This document shows positions 55,453 through 63,869 of a stretch of 64,000 nucleotides of DNA, piece by piece; the stretch's first letter is position 1, and every line of letters starts with the position of its first letter. The stretch lies in contig JAJFKX010000038.1 of the NCBI GenBank assembly GCA_021772985.1, positions 16,409 to 80,408 on the forward strand. The letters run 5' to 3'. This stretch comes from Gammaproteobacteria bacterium (GTDB lineage Bacteria > Pseudomonadota > Gammaproteobacteria > Xanthomonadales > Wenzhouxiangellaceae). The notes under the pieces were generated by a model. It had not been told where the DNA came from and searched no databases. It saw nothing but the letters and a program-made list of their open reading frames with translations. A program made the position numbers and the translations under genes.

Positions 55453-55774
55453 GATGCAACTCCTTGTAAGTTGGGTTGTGGTTAGGGGCTTTGTGGTGCG
55501 CCAACACCGCACTGCCCCGATTTGTCTATTCTGATATGGGATATTATAGCTCTTTTATGAGGCTTTATCAAGCTTAACATACTGATTTATAAAGACTTTA
55601 TTAAATTTTTATGAGGGGCGTGAGTGAACCATTCTCAATATTCACTAGCTTATCGTAAGTATTCTTAAGATATTTCTGAGCCTATTGTATTTTTAAATCG
55701 ATATGACAGAAAGTTGCCCTAAGCAGTCATTTGCGTAAGCGGACTGAGGGCAGTTCACGGCCAGAAGCAGACAT
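55453..55774. other. Intergenic region
   Basis: 322 bp, A/T-rich, no gene recognised. Near 55710-55775 are pieces such as AAGCGGACTGAGGGCAG and CCAGAAGCAGACATTCAG that recall a common gammaproteobacterial intergenic repeat; similar text occurs near 56590. Confidence 0.4.
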
Positions 55775-56479
55775 TCAGACTGACCGAGTAATGCCGCCAT
55801 CAACACGAATGTTCTGCCCGGTAATATAGCCCGCACCATCGGACGCGAGAAATGCAACTGTTTCGGCAATCTCATCGGTCGTTCCGTAGCGTTGCATTGG
55901 AATCCGATCACGAAATTCTTTCTTTTCTGGCAAGCTATTGATAAATCCGGGCAGCACGTTGTTCATGCGGATGTTCTGAGCCGCATAGCGATCCGAAAAC
56001 AACTTTGTGTACGCGGCAAGACCGGCGCGAAAAACGCCCGACGTTGGAAATACGGGATCCGGTTCAAACGCAGCAAACGTGGAAATATTTATAATCACAC
56101 CAGACTGCTGTTCTTGCATGACTGGAGTTACCAGTCGGGTCGGGCGAACCACGTTTAGAAAGTAGACATCTAGACCCGTATGCCAATCGTCGTCCGTTAA
56201 TTCGAGTATTGGCGCTCTTGGTCCATGTCCAGCACTGTTTACAAGGACATCAATTCGGCCCCACTCGTTCATGGCTCTATCAGTCAAAACCTTGAGATCA
56301 TCATTAGACTGATTTGATCCAGTGACACCGATGCCGCCCAGTTCATTTGCAAGTGCCTCGCCCTTACCGGACGAGGACAGGATCGCGACGTGAAAACGAT
56401 CAGCCGCAAGCTTTCGAGCTGCACCTGCGCCCATACCGCTGCCGCCCGCAGTAACTATCGCCACTTTTCTTATTGTCAT
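55775..56479 (-). CDS. SDR family oxidoreductase
   Basis: 234 residues from the ATG at 56479 (AGG about eight bases before; a GTG at 56488 is the alternative). Rossmann loop VTAGGSGMGAG, VNSAGHGP, and a C-terminal YITGQNIRVDGGITRSV typical of classical SDRs. The catalytic Tyr-Lys pair normally written YxxxK is not obvious: the corresponding place reads YTKLFSDRYA. Activity is therefore uncertain. It lies 252 bp downstream of the glyoxalase-like gene, same strand, possibly in its own unit. Confidence 0.8.
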   Translation of the reverse strand: MTIRKVAIVTAGGSGMGAGAARKLAADRFHVAILSSSGKGEALANELGGIGVTGSNQSNDDLKVLTDRAMNEWGRIDVLVNSAGHGPRAPILELTDDDWHTGLDVYFLNVVRPTRLVTPVMQEQQSGVIINISTFAAFEPDPVFPTSGVFRAGLAAYTKLFSDRYAAQNIRMNNVLPGFINSLPEKKEFRDRIPMQRYGTTDEIAETVAFLASDGAGYITGQNIRVDGGITRSV

Positions 56480-56731
56480 TTTTTGCACCTATGCGTTAAA
56501 TACCTGCGATCTATTTACTTCTTGAACATCTACTTTGGGTCAGCAATAAGAATCATAGCTCAATAGAGGCGACTGTCGCTTTCCCGCCAGAAGCGGACGA
56601 AGCAATTTTTCGCACCTTTACAAGTTGATTCCTACGCAAAACACCAGCCATAAGCCTCTAGAACAGTGCCGGTATTCGTCGCGTTCTAAGGCACACCTCT
56701 ATATTGAAGCTTAATTCTGACTCAATACAAA

Positions 56732-57160
56732 CTACATCTGTATGAGCTCAATCCGATACCCATCCGGGTCCGCAATATGCGCCAACGTATAAATCTTGCC
56801 CGTCTCTGCCGGTAAGATCGGTAGATCACCCGCAGGGCGCAGTATCGTTACGCCCTGCGCCTCTAAGTACGCTTCCAACGCATAGACGTCTTTGACGGCA
56901 AGCGAAATATTGCCAAAGGCCGTACCGTGCTCGTAACCGTCATTCTCCCAGTTGTGGGTCAATTCTAAGACCGCATTTTCGGCTGCTTCGCCGTAGCCCA
57001 TGTAAACGGCGGTAAACTTAGCGTCGGCAAATGTTTCTCTACCAAGCTCAGCCATTCCAAGCATGTCTCGATAGAACGCTACGGAAGCATCAATATCACT
57101 GACGCGTAACATCGAAAAGAGAATTCGATTTGGTGCAATCGATTGTGAAATAGTAGCCAT
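56732..57160 (-). CDS. Glyoxalase/VOC family protein (lactoylglutathione lyase-like)
   Basis: 142 residues, one VOC fold: RILFSMLRVSDIDASVAFYRDMLGM, AVLELTHNWEND with a metal Glu, HGTAFGNISLAV with a His, and DPDGYRIELIQM. This pattern is that of glyoxalase I, which isomerises the methylglyoxal-glutathione adduct. It is part of the minus-strand operon; the SDR gene upstream ends 7 bp away. Confidence 0.87.
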   Translation of the reverse strand: MATISQSIAPNRILFSMLRVSDIDASVAFYRDMLGMAELGRETFADAKFTAVYMGYGEAAENAVLELTHNWENDGYEHGTAFGNISLAVKDVYALEAYLEAQGVTILRPAGDLPILPAETGKIYTLAHIADPDGYRIELIQM

Positions 57161-57167
57161 AGTAGTC

Positions 57168-57911
57168 TCAAAATTCTTGAACGGTTGGGCGCAAGATTAT
57201 TTCATTGATATCGACATCATCAGGTTGTTCAATTGCGTAAGCGATCGCTCGGGCAACCGACTCTGCCGGTATGGCGATTGTGTAGAATTCATTGACGAAC
57301 GCTGCACTATCGGTATGTGAACTACCGTGCTTCAACTCCGAGTCAACGGCACCTGGCGCAATCGACGTTGTCCGAATATTGCCACCGACCTCATGCCGCA
57401 GGCCCTCGGTGATGGCGCTGACAGCGAATTTGGTTCCGCTATAGACAGAGCCTCCCGGGCTAAAGACCTTAACACCGGCAACCGACGATAAATTGATAAA
57501 ATGCCCATGACCTTGGGATTCGAAAACAGGGAGTGCCGCAGCGACACCGTAAAGAACGCCTTTGATGTTGATGTCGATCATCGCATCCCATTCATCCACT
57601 TTCGTTTCAGTCAGTGGTGCAATCGCCATTAGTCCAGCATTGTTAACTATGACATCCAGCCCACCAAAAACTTTCACCGCTTGATCCACAAAAGCTTGAA
57701 CGTCTTCCGCCCTGGTCACATCTATAGTCAGGAAATCGGCCTCGCCGCCGGCTGCTCGAATGCTAGTCGTTATCGCCTCAAGTTTTTCGGTTCGGCGCGC
57801 GCCTAGGAGCACTTTTGCACCGAGACTTGCAAGGTGGCGAGCCGTTGCCTCGCCCAGACCACTACTGGCGCCTGTAATCGCGATGACTTTATTCTCTATG
57901 TTGTTGCTCAT
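57168..57911 (-). CDS. SDR family NAD(P)-dependent oxidoreductase
   Basis: 247 residues of classical SDR type: ITGASSGLGEATARHLAS, VNNAGLMAIAPL, FINLSSVAGVKVFSPGGSVYSGTKFAV with Ser, Tyr and Lys, then SIAPGAVDSEL. Substrate unknown; in this context probably an aldehyde, ketone or quinone. The start overlaps the upstream ene-reductase stop by ATGA, so the two are coupled. Confidence 0.9.
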   Translation of the reverse strand: MSNNIENKVIAITGASSGLGEATARHLASLGAKVLLGARRTEKLEAITTSIRAAGGEADFLTIDVTRAEDVQAFVDQAVKVFGGLDVIVNNAGLMAIAPLTETKVDEWDAMIDINIKGVLYGVAAALPVFESQGHGHFINLSSVAGVKVFSPGGSVYSGTKFAVSAITEGLRHEVGGNIRTTSIAPGAVDSELKHGSSHTDSAAFVNEFYTIAIPAESVARAIAYAIEQPDDVDINEIILRPTVQEF

Positions 57912-59014
57912 TGCGTTACCCCTGCGATTTGTCGTTCGTTATCTTCAAAACGGAGGTAATCTGAATAACCTGTTTCATCACCGCCGTATAATCGGTCCTC
58001 GTTTACGTCGGCGAGCGGCAGGCCAAGTTCAAGACGTTCGGGCAGATCGGGGTTGGCAATAAACGGACGGCCAAACGCTACTGCGAAGGCGCCGGCCTTG
58101 ACGGATTCGGTGGCTGATTCGCGTCCATAGTCGCCATTGGCGATATAGGCACCATCGAATTCGTTACGTAGTTGAGCCAGAAGATCTAAGCCAGCGTCTG
58201 GGACTGCAATTCCAGGAAACTTTTCTGCGACGTGCAAGAAGGCGATGCGACGCTTGCTGAGCTCTGAGTAGATGTAGGTGTAGTTCTCTTCCACCTGCTC
58301 ATCATGAACGTCATTGAATGTACCGGTTGGTGATAGACGAACGCCGGTCTTGCCTGCTCCGATTTCCGCGCTTACAGCATCAACAACTTCGAGCAAGAAT
58401 CGAGCACGATTCGCGACGTTGCCGCCGTATTGATCATCCCTATGGTTTGTGTTTGTGGCGATGAACTGGTTCAGCAGATAGCCATTGGCAGCGTGAACCT
58501 CAACTCCGTCGAATCCCGCACTAATCGCCAGTTTCGCAGCGTGTGCGTACTGATCAACGATCTGCCCGATTTCATCGGTGAGAAGTGCTCGCGGGGTCGA
58601 CGCCATCTCTACACCGGACTCGGTGAATGTATCCGCGCTTGCCCGGATATCCGAAGGCGCCAACGGCTGCCCGCCATTCGGCTGAAGTGAGGTATGGCTG
58701 ATTCTGCCAACGTGCCAAAGTTGCAGAACAATCTTGCCGCCGGTTTCGTGTACAGAATCGGTCACCTTACGCCAGGCCTCGACATGTTTTTCGTTGTAGA
58801 TACCCGGTGTATTGACGTAACCCTTACCTTCGGGGCTAATTTGTGTAGCTTCTGCAACGATCAATCCAGCACTCGCGCGCTGCTTGTAATACTTGATCGC
58901 CATTTCGTGTGGTGTTCCGTCAGGATGGGCTCGGTTTCGTGTCAGTGGTGCCATAAAGATTCGGTTTTTAACAGCGATGTCACCGAGCGCTCCTTTTTCG
59001 AATAATGTAGTCAT
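57908..59014 (-). CDS. Old yellow enzyme family ene-reductase
   Basis: 368 residues. FMN-dependent alkene reductase: FMAPLTRNRAHPDGTP start, VLQLWHVGRISHTSLQP with the flavin and substrate sites, GFDGVEVHAANGYLLNQF, GVRLSPTGTFND, and AFAVAFGRPFIANPDLPERL. Close in pattern to NemA of E. coli, which reduces N-ethylmaleimide and other electrophiles. Part of the TetR-linked operon. Confidence 0.92.
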   Translation of the reverse strand: MTTLFEKGALGDIAVKNRIFMAPLTRNRAHPDGTPHEMAIKYYKQRASAGLIVAEATQISPEGKGYVNTPGIYNEKHVEAWRKVTDSVHETGGKIVLQLWHVGRISHTSLQPNGGQPLAPSDIRASADTFTESGVEMASTPRALLTDEIGQIVDQYAHAAKLAISAGFDGVEVHAANGYLLNQFIATNTNHRDDQYGGNVANRARFLLEVVDAVSAEIGAGKTGVRLSPTGTFNDVHDEQVEENYTYIYSELSKRRIAFLHVAEKFPGIAVPDAGLDLLAQLRNEFDGAYIANGDYGRESATESVKAGAFAVAFGRPFIANPDLPERLELGLPLADVNEDRLYGGDETGYSDYLRFEDNERQIAGVTQ

Positions 59015-59062
59015 TGGTTTATCTCAAAATAGTGGGGGAATAGTTACAGACTTGGGTATTTC

Positions 59063-59794
59063 TCAGGCCCAGCTGTGTTCAGGAATATTGCGGCCGCGTT
59101 GAACGGCAGGTCGTGCATTAAATCGATCGATATAGGCCGAGACATTACCGCTGTCCCGAAGTCCAGTGATCTCTGCCGCGTTGTAGAATTGCTCAATGCA
59201 ATTCAACCACGGGACAATTGCCATATCGGCAATCGAGTAGTCCCCTGCAATCCAGTCACGACCTTCCAAACTGCCATCAAGCACGTTCAAAAGACGCTTC
59301 ACTTCGTCGGTGTAACGAGCCAATGGACGCTTGTCTTCAAAATCCTTGCCAGCGAAGGAATGGAAAAAACCGAGCTGACCTGTCATTGGACCGAGCCCAC
59401 CCATCTGGAACATAAGCCACTTCAGAATTTCGTACCGTTCTGCGTACGAACTTCCGTAAAAGCGATTCGTCTTCTCCGCCAAGTAGACCAAAATGGCACC
59501 GCTCTCAAACAAGGCAATCGATTCACCATTCGGTCCGTTCGGATCGATAATGGCCGGGATCTTGTTGTTCGGATTCAGTGACAAGAATTCCGTTGACGTA
59601 ACTCCCTCATCGTTCAATGGCACCTTGTGAGGCTCATAATCAATTCCAAGCTCCTCAAGCATGATAGATACTTTCTGACCATTGGGCGTTGGCAAGGAAT
59701 AGAGTTGCAAGGCATCCGGGTTGGCTGCCGGCCAACGCTCAGTGATCTGATATTCGGTCAGCGAAGTGCTTAGTTTTTCTGCTAAATTTGACAT
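59063..59794 (-). CDS. Glutathione S-transferase family protein
   Basis: 243 residues from the ATG at 59794, which overlaps the stop of the gene upstream by one base. N-terminal thioredoxin-like domain with LYSLPTPNGQKVSIMLEELG and NPNNKIPAIID, ESIALFESGAILVYLAEK; helical C-terminal domain with WIAGDYSIADMAIVPWL. This is the YghU/Ure2-like layout used for disulfide or electrophile reduction. Cytoplasmic. Confidence 0.9.
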   Translation of the reverse strand: MSNLAEKLSTSLTEYQITERWPAANPDALQLYSLPTPNGQKVSIMLEELGIDYEPHKVPLNDEGVTSTEFLSLNPNNKIPAIIDPNGPNGESIALFESGAILVYLAEKTNRFYGSSYAERYEILKWLMFQMGGLGPMTGQLGFFHSFAGKDFEDKRPLARYTDEVKRLLNVLDGSLEGRDWIAGDYSIADMAIVPWLNCIEQFYNAAEITGLRDSGNVSAYIDRFNARPAVQRGRNIPEHSWA

Positions 59795-60297
59795 TACTTT
59801 TGTCCTGAATTTCTTGAATGCGAATCGTAGACCTTGCCGCTGATCTTCCACTGGCCATCGTGTTTGTAGAGCACGAAGAAATCGGTAAACCGAAACCCGT
59901 TCCAATTGATAAATTCAACTTTGGCCGCTGCTGCCGGACCCGAGATGTCAATCCACGCGATGTGGTGCTGCACGAGCGGTGATGTGCCGCCATCGTTGAT
60001 GCTCTTGACGAAGGAATCCAAGTCTGTGTTGTAGAATTGGCCCTCAACTGAACCAACGATGTGAGCGTGATCGAAAAAGGCGGTGCGGGTAAGGTTCCCG
60101 TCGCCTGTCTTAGCCGAAATAATGTAGGGCTGAAGTGCCTTGGCAACTGCCTGGTATTCGGCGAAGCTCTGTTGCTCGTCCTCGACTGTACGAGTCTCTG
60201 CTTCGGTGTCAGTTCTAACGCTGTCTTGTGCACTAGCTATGGAGGCGACACTCATCAAAGCGATGCCGACGAGAGTTGATAGGTTGTAGATTTTCAC
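59794..60297 (-). CDS. NTF2-like (putative lumazine-binding) protein, exported paralog
   Basis: 167 residues: signal peptide (TLVGIALMSVASIASAQ), an acidic linker, then an NTF2-like fold with QSFAEYQAVAKALQPYI, FDHAHIVGSVEGQFYN, AKVEFINWNGFRFTDFFVLY and WKISGKVYDSH. The same domain without signal peptide is encoded at 62647-63057 in the operon. Function unknown; the family is widespread next to GST, YHS and OYE genes. Confidence 0.85.
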   Translation of the reverse strand: MKIYNLSTLVGIALMSVASIASAQDSVRTDTEAETRTVEDEQQSFAEYQAVAKALQPYIISAKTGDGNLTRTAFFDHAHIVGSVEGQFYNTDLDSFVKSINDGGTSPLVQHHIAWIDISGPAAAAKVEFINWNGFRFTDFFVLYKHDGQWKISGKVYDSHSRNSGQK

Positions 60298-60380
60298 GGG
60301 TAAATTCCTTTGGTGTGCCTCGAGAAGGACGCCGATCCGTTGGATACAGCGTCCTTCATGCGAGGATTAGTTTGATGGGG

Positions 60381-60842
60381 TTACAGGTCAGTCGAAGCAA
60401 CGTCACGTATTTGGGTCCAGTGACCTTCTGCCTTGACGATATTGTTCGGAATGTCCTTCTTCCATGTTTTGTACACATCGAGGTTCTTGTTTACATACAA
60501 ACGACCTTCAACCACCTCGAACGCTTTGCCGTCGACTTCGAACTTCTTGCCGAATGACGTTCCTAGTGCACAGTAACCACCGTAGGCCGGCGCGTACTTG
60601 TCTGGATTGGCACGAAACGTATCGCGATTTTTTGCAGACGCGAAACGGTAGACGGCACCTTTATGCTGTGCCGTGAAATCCGCACTTCCCAGTACGGGCT
60701 TAGACTCGGTGAAATACGCTACGGCATCGTGGCCAGCGAGGATGACATCGTTAGCGTCCGTTTCTGTTTCGACGCCGGCCAATGAATAGACCGAGGTCAG
60801 TAGCAGCCCTATAACGACAAGGGTTCTTGATTTGAAATTCAT
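60381..60842 (-). CDS. YHS domain-containing exported protein
   Basis: 153 residues: signal peptide (TLVVIGLLLTSVYSLAG), then a YHS-type domain with DAVAYFTESKPVLGS, YRFASAKNRDTFRANPDKYAPAYGGYCA and RLYVNKNLDVYKTWKKD. YHS proteins of this secreted group may bind metal through Cys/His. It lies 83 bp from the exported NTF2-like gene; both are probably periplasmic. Confidence 0.88.
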   Translation of the reverse strand: MNFKSRTLVVIGLLLTSVYSLAGVETETDANDVILAGHDAVAYFTESKPVLGSADFTAQHKGAVYRFASAKNRDTFRANPDKYAPAYGGYCALGTSFGKKFEVDGKAFEVVEGRLYVNKNLDVYKTWKKDIPNNIVKAEGHWTQIRDVASTDL

Positions 60843-60897
60843 TTTGTTCTCCTAGATTAAGAAAGTATTGTGTTGATTGAATAGTTTGCGCCTGGAC

Positions 60898-61980
60898 TCA
60901 GGACGCTCTTAGGGCAACCTTGACGGTCCCCTCTGATCGACTCCGCATCAACTCATAGCCACGCTCTGCTTCCGCAAGTGGCAATGTGTCGGTGAAGAGC
61001 ATGCTGGGATCCACACGACCGCTTTCGACCAGCGGCAGCAAGGTATTCATGTAGGCGACGACATTTACGATGCCTGTATGGATAGTGAGATTTTTAAATA
61101 ACGCACCCGGATAAGGGGCATCGACCGGTGCATACAAATGACCAAACCCGAGTACGCTGATAGCCGCTCCGGGCTGCGCGAGATCAAGGCTCTGTTTCAA
61201 TGACGTCTGATTCCCAACGGTGTCAATAACGGACATCGCTCCAAACCCATCTGTTAGATTCTTGACGTAGTCGACAACGTCGTCGGTCTTTCCATTGACG
61301 GTATGCGTCGCGCCGGCTCTGCGACCGAATGCCAATCGCTTATCATGTCGACCTACGTGGATAATTTGGTCCGGATCGAATAGGCCGGCCGCCATGACAG
61401 CTGACTGGCCCACCGCACCATCACCGATTACGACCACGGTTTCGCCCGGCCGCACTTTAGAGTTCAGGGCACCGTGATAGCCCGTCGAGAAATTATCCGC
61501 GAGTGGCAGCACTTTTGCGTCTGTTTCACTGGAGCTCAGGCTCTCTGGCAATGTGAACAGGGATGAGTTTGCATACGGCACTCTGACAAATTCAGACTGA
61601 CCACCTTGGATATCGTCACCGCCATGCTCCGCAAACAATGGCGAGCCAAACAGCCCACCGTGCAGGCAGGCAGATGTCAGATCTTTCTGACAAAAATGGC
61701 ATTCGCCATCGACAAACATGGCAGAGGCAACCACGCGGTCGCCCACCTTCACGTTGTGAACGTCTTTGCCGATCGCTTCAACGATGCCTACAAATTCGTG
61801 GCCCAGGCGCATACCTTGCTGCACGCCCATTTCCGGGCCGTTTTGGGTGAAGTCGAGATCGGCTCCGCATATGCCGGCGAGTGTCACTCGAACGATCGCG
61901 TCGCTGTCTTGAATTAATTTTGGTTCAGGTAAATTACCCACGCGGACTTCAGCGCGATCATGGTAGTACGTTGCTTTCAT
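60898..61980 (-). CDS. Zinc-dependent alcohol dehydrogenase family protein
   Basis: 360 residues, MDR superfamily. Catalytic zinc site CGADLDF near residue 39 and GHEFVG; a structural-zinc loop is partly present (CHFCQKDLTSAC). NAD(P) loop VVVIGDGAVGQSAVMAAG. Substrate unknown, likely an alcohol or aldehyde. It shares the operon with reductases and GST. Confidence 0.9.
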   Translation of the reverse strand: MKATYYHDRAEVRVGNLPEPKLIQDSDAIVRVTLAGICGADLDFTQNGPEMGVQQGMRLGHEFVGIVEAIGKDVHNVKVGDRVVASAMFVDGECHFCQKDLTSACLHGGLFGSPLFAEHGGDDIQGGQSEFVRVPYANSSLFTLPESLSSSETDAKVLPLADNFSTGYHGALNSKVRPGETVVVIGDGAVGQSAVMAAGLFDPDQIIHVGRHDKRLAFGRRAGATHTVNGKTDDVVDYVKNLTDGFGAMSVIDTVGNQTSLKQSLDLAQPGAAISVLGFGHLYAPVDAPYPGALFKNLTIHTGIVNVVAYMNTLLPLVESGRVDPSMLFTDTLPLAEAERGYELMRSRSEGTVKVALRAS

Positions 61981-62052
61981 TTTATTGATCCAGTGGTTTG
62001 TGGCGAGGAAGTCAACCCGCGGCTAATGCTCCTGCCGCGAGTTGACATTCAT

Positions 62053-62619
62053 CTATGCGGCGAGAGAGTCCGACTTACTCCAAATATTCGCTTTGAACGC
62101 ATCGTCGAGTGGCGTTTGAGCAATGTGATTGGTGTGTTTCGAAAGCACCTTAAAGCTCGTGCCAAGAATGACTTCGAGAATGTTGGCCTTGCTGTAACCT
62201 GCTTCGAGGAACGCGTCGATATCGCCCTGGCCAACAATGCCGCGCGTCTCATTGATACGAACGGCGAATAGGCGCAATGCTTCGAGTTTTGGGTCGTTTA
62301 TAGCTGTGCCGTTACGCAGTGCTTCGATAACGTCCGCATCAATTCCCTGCATTTTCGAGATGGTGGTATGAGCCGCCATGCAATAGGTGCAATCATTGAG
62401 ACGGTTGTTTGACATCAGGACAACCTGTCGTTCGGTCACGGTAAAATCCGTCTTTTCGAAAATTGTGGAGAGCACCGCATAGGCCTCGGCAATTGCTGGC
62501 GACTCCGCGAACACACCGAACAGATTCGGCACAAAACCATTGGCCATTTGAATCGCTTCCAGAATCGGCTTGCTTGCCGCCGGCGCTGTGTCGTGTGTAT
62601 GTACTATTAGATTGCTCAT
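62053..62619 (-). CDS. Carboxymuconolactone decarboxylase / AhpD-like protein
   Basis: 188 residues with the AhpD-type redox motif in CTYCMAAHTTIS (Cys-x2-Cys followed by His), helical fold, and VVLMSNNRLND just before. AhpD-like proteins are alkylhydroperoxidases or thiol reductases. Operon member, 27 bp after the NTF2-like gene. Confidence 0.88.
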   Translation of the reverse strand: MSNLIVHTHDTAPAASKPILEAIQMANGFVPNLFGVFAESPAIAEAYAVLSTIFEKTDFTVTERQVVLMSNNRLNDCTYCMAAHTTISKMQGIDADVIEALRNGTAINDPKLEALRLFAVRINETRGIVGQGDIDAFLEAGYSKANILEVILGTSFKVLSKHTNHIAQTPLDDAFKANIWSKSDSLAA

Positions 62620-62646
62620 GATCGTTATTCCGTTAGTTCAGGTTGA

Positions 62647-63057
62647 TTAGTTTTTGGCGTGCGAGTCGTAGACTTTGCTGCTGATTTTCCATTCGCCGTC
62701 TGTCTTGTAGAGGACGAAGAAATCGGTGAAGCGGAAGCCGCCCCAGTTGAGGAACTCCACTTTGGCGATTGCCGCAGGGCCTGAGGTTTCGATAAGAGCA
62801 ATGCGGGATTGAACGTCCGGAGCCGGTCCGCCTTCATTCACGGCGCCTTCGAATTCGTCTGCCGTCATCACGTAGACTTCGCCTTCGACCGACCCGACGA
62901 TGTAGGCGTGGTCGTAAAACGCCGTGCGAGCCAGTGCACCATCGCCCGTTTTGGCTGAGGCGATATAGGGTTGAAGGGCCTTTTCGACTGCCTGATATTC
63001 AGCGAAGCTTTGAATTTCGTCCGCAGCTGTCTCTTGTGTTACTTGTACTTGTGTCAT
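62647..63057 (-). CDS. NTF2-like (putative lumazine-binding) protein, cytoplasmic paralog
   Basis: 136 residues with no signal peptide: QSFAEYQAVEKALQPYI, FYDHAYIVGSVEGEVY, AKVEFLNWGGFRFTDFFVLY, WKISSKVYDSH. Very similar to the exported protein at 59794-60297. First structural gene after the TetR gene; a CTATC/GATAG operator lies 51-68 bp before its start. Confidence 0.87.
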   Translation of the reverse strand: MTQVQVTQETAADEIQSFAEYQAVEKALQPYIASAKTGDGALARTAFYDHAYIVGSVEGEVYVMTADEFEGAVNEGGPAPDVQSRIALIETSGPAAIAKVEFLNWGGFRFTDFFVLYKTDGEWKISSKVYDSHAKN

Positions 63058-63107
63058 TGGTCTTTCCTCATTTGTGGTGACCTCATAAAAAGGCCTATAT
63101 GTAGTAA

Positions 63108-63125
63108 CTATCTATATATCGATAG
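63108..63125. promoter_or_regulatory. TetR operator candidate upstream of the operon
   Basis: CTATC-TATATATC-GATAG, an 18 bp dyad between the TetR stop and the first structural gene. Same half-sites and spacing as 63707-63724. Confidence 0.65.
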
Positions 63126-63146
63126 GTATTTTGATTAAAACTAAAC

Positions 63147-63680
63147 TTAGTTCTGCTTAACCTGCTCCAACGCACTCCCTATAAGAGATGCGTCGCCATT
63201 GAGTCGTGCTAGTAACAGGGACCCTTCCAAGGAACTCACGAAACTGAGTGAGCGATTGTCCGAGTCTGTAAATCCCATCTCATTGAGCTGTTTAGCTACC
63301 CAAGATCGCATGTCCTGAAAGTATGTCCGTAGCCTGCCGCGAACCGCCGGACTGACTGACTGAAACTCAGCCGACAACATGCCGCAAAGACAAAATTTGT
63401 CATCATTGACGTAGCCCTCAAACACCTCGACTATTGCTGCCAGGCGATTTTCTGCATTCGGGACCTGTGCGTCTAGCTGCCCAAATGCGGCAACGTGAGC
63501 GCCGTGTACTCGATCGACCAATGCCAGGGCCAGGTCCGCCTTTGTCTTGAAATGGTAATGGATACTGGACGTCTTGACGCCAACCTCTTCCGCTAAGTCG
63601 AGGTAGCTGAAGCCATTGAATCCTTTGGTCTGGGTCAATCTTTCGGCAACGTCCAATAATTTGGTCTTAGTGTCTGTCAT
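63147..63680 (-). CDS. TetR/AcrR family transcriptional regulator
   Basis: 177 residues. HTH in the first 55: LLDVAERLTQTKGFNGFSYL, then DLAEEVGVKTSSIHYHFKTKADLALALV, a canonical TetR DNA-binding domain. The ligand domain has a Cys pair (FCLCGMLSAE) that could sense electrophiles, as in NemR-type regulators. Two matching operators flank the gene, so it probably represses both itself and the operon at 56732-63057. Confidence 0.9.
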   Translation of the reverse strand: MTDTKTKLLDVAERLTQTKGFNGFSYLDLAEEVGVKTSSIHYHFKTKADLALALVDRVHGAHVAAFGQLDAQVPNAENRLAAIVEVFEGYVNDDKFCLCGMLSAEFQSVSPAVRGRLRTYFQDMRSWVAKQLNEMGFTDSDNRSLSFVSSLEGSLLLARLNGDASLIGSALEQVKQN

Positions 63681-63706
63681 TTTCGTCTCTTAATTGATGT
63701 CGGTAT

Positions 63707-63724
63707 CTATCGACATGTAGATAG
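63707..63724. promoter_or_regulatory. TetR operator candidate upstream of the regulator
   Basis: CTATC-GACATGTA-GATAG, 27-44 bp before the regulator start. The core is itself palindromic (TATCTATCGACATGTAGATA). It matches the site at 63108-63125. Confidence 0.65.
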
Positions 63725-63869
63725 AATACACGATCGATATCAAAAGGCAACACTTTTTTGGAATTTTTTTTGGGGGTAGCCAAAAACACCGGTAGGGCGG
63801 GGACGTCCGCTTTGGGTCAAAAGCCACCCTTCTCTACTTTTACATAAATGACAGTTTCGAGTTGTGAGT
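63725..63869. other. Intergenic region near an insertion sequence
   Basis: 145 bp with no gene. Contains a T-run at about 63753-63770 and a GGGGACGTCCGCTTTGGGTC stretch that resembles a common intergenic repeat. The boundary of the IS30 element probably lies here, but I cannot place its terminal inverted repeat. Confidence 0.35.
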
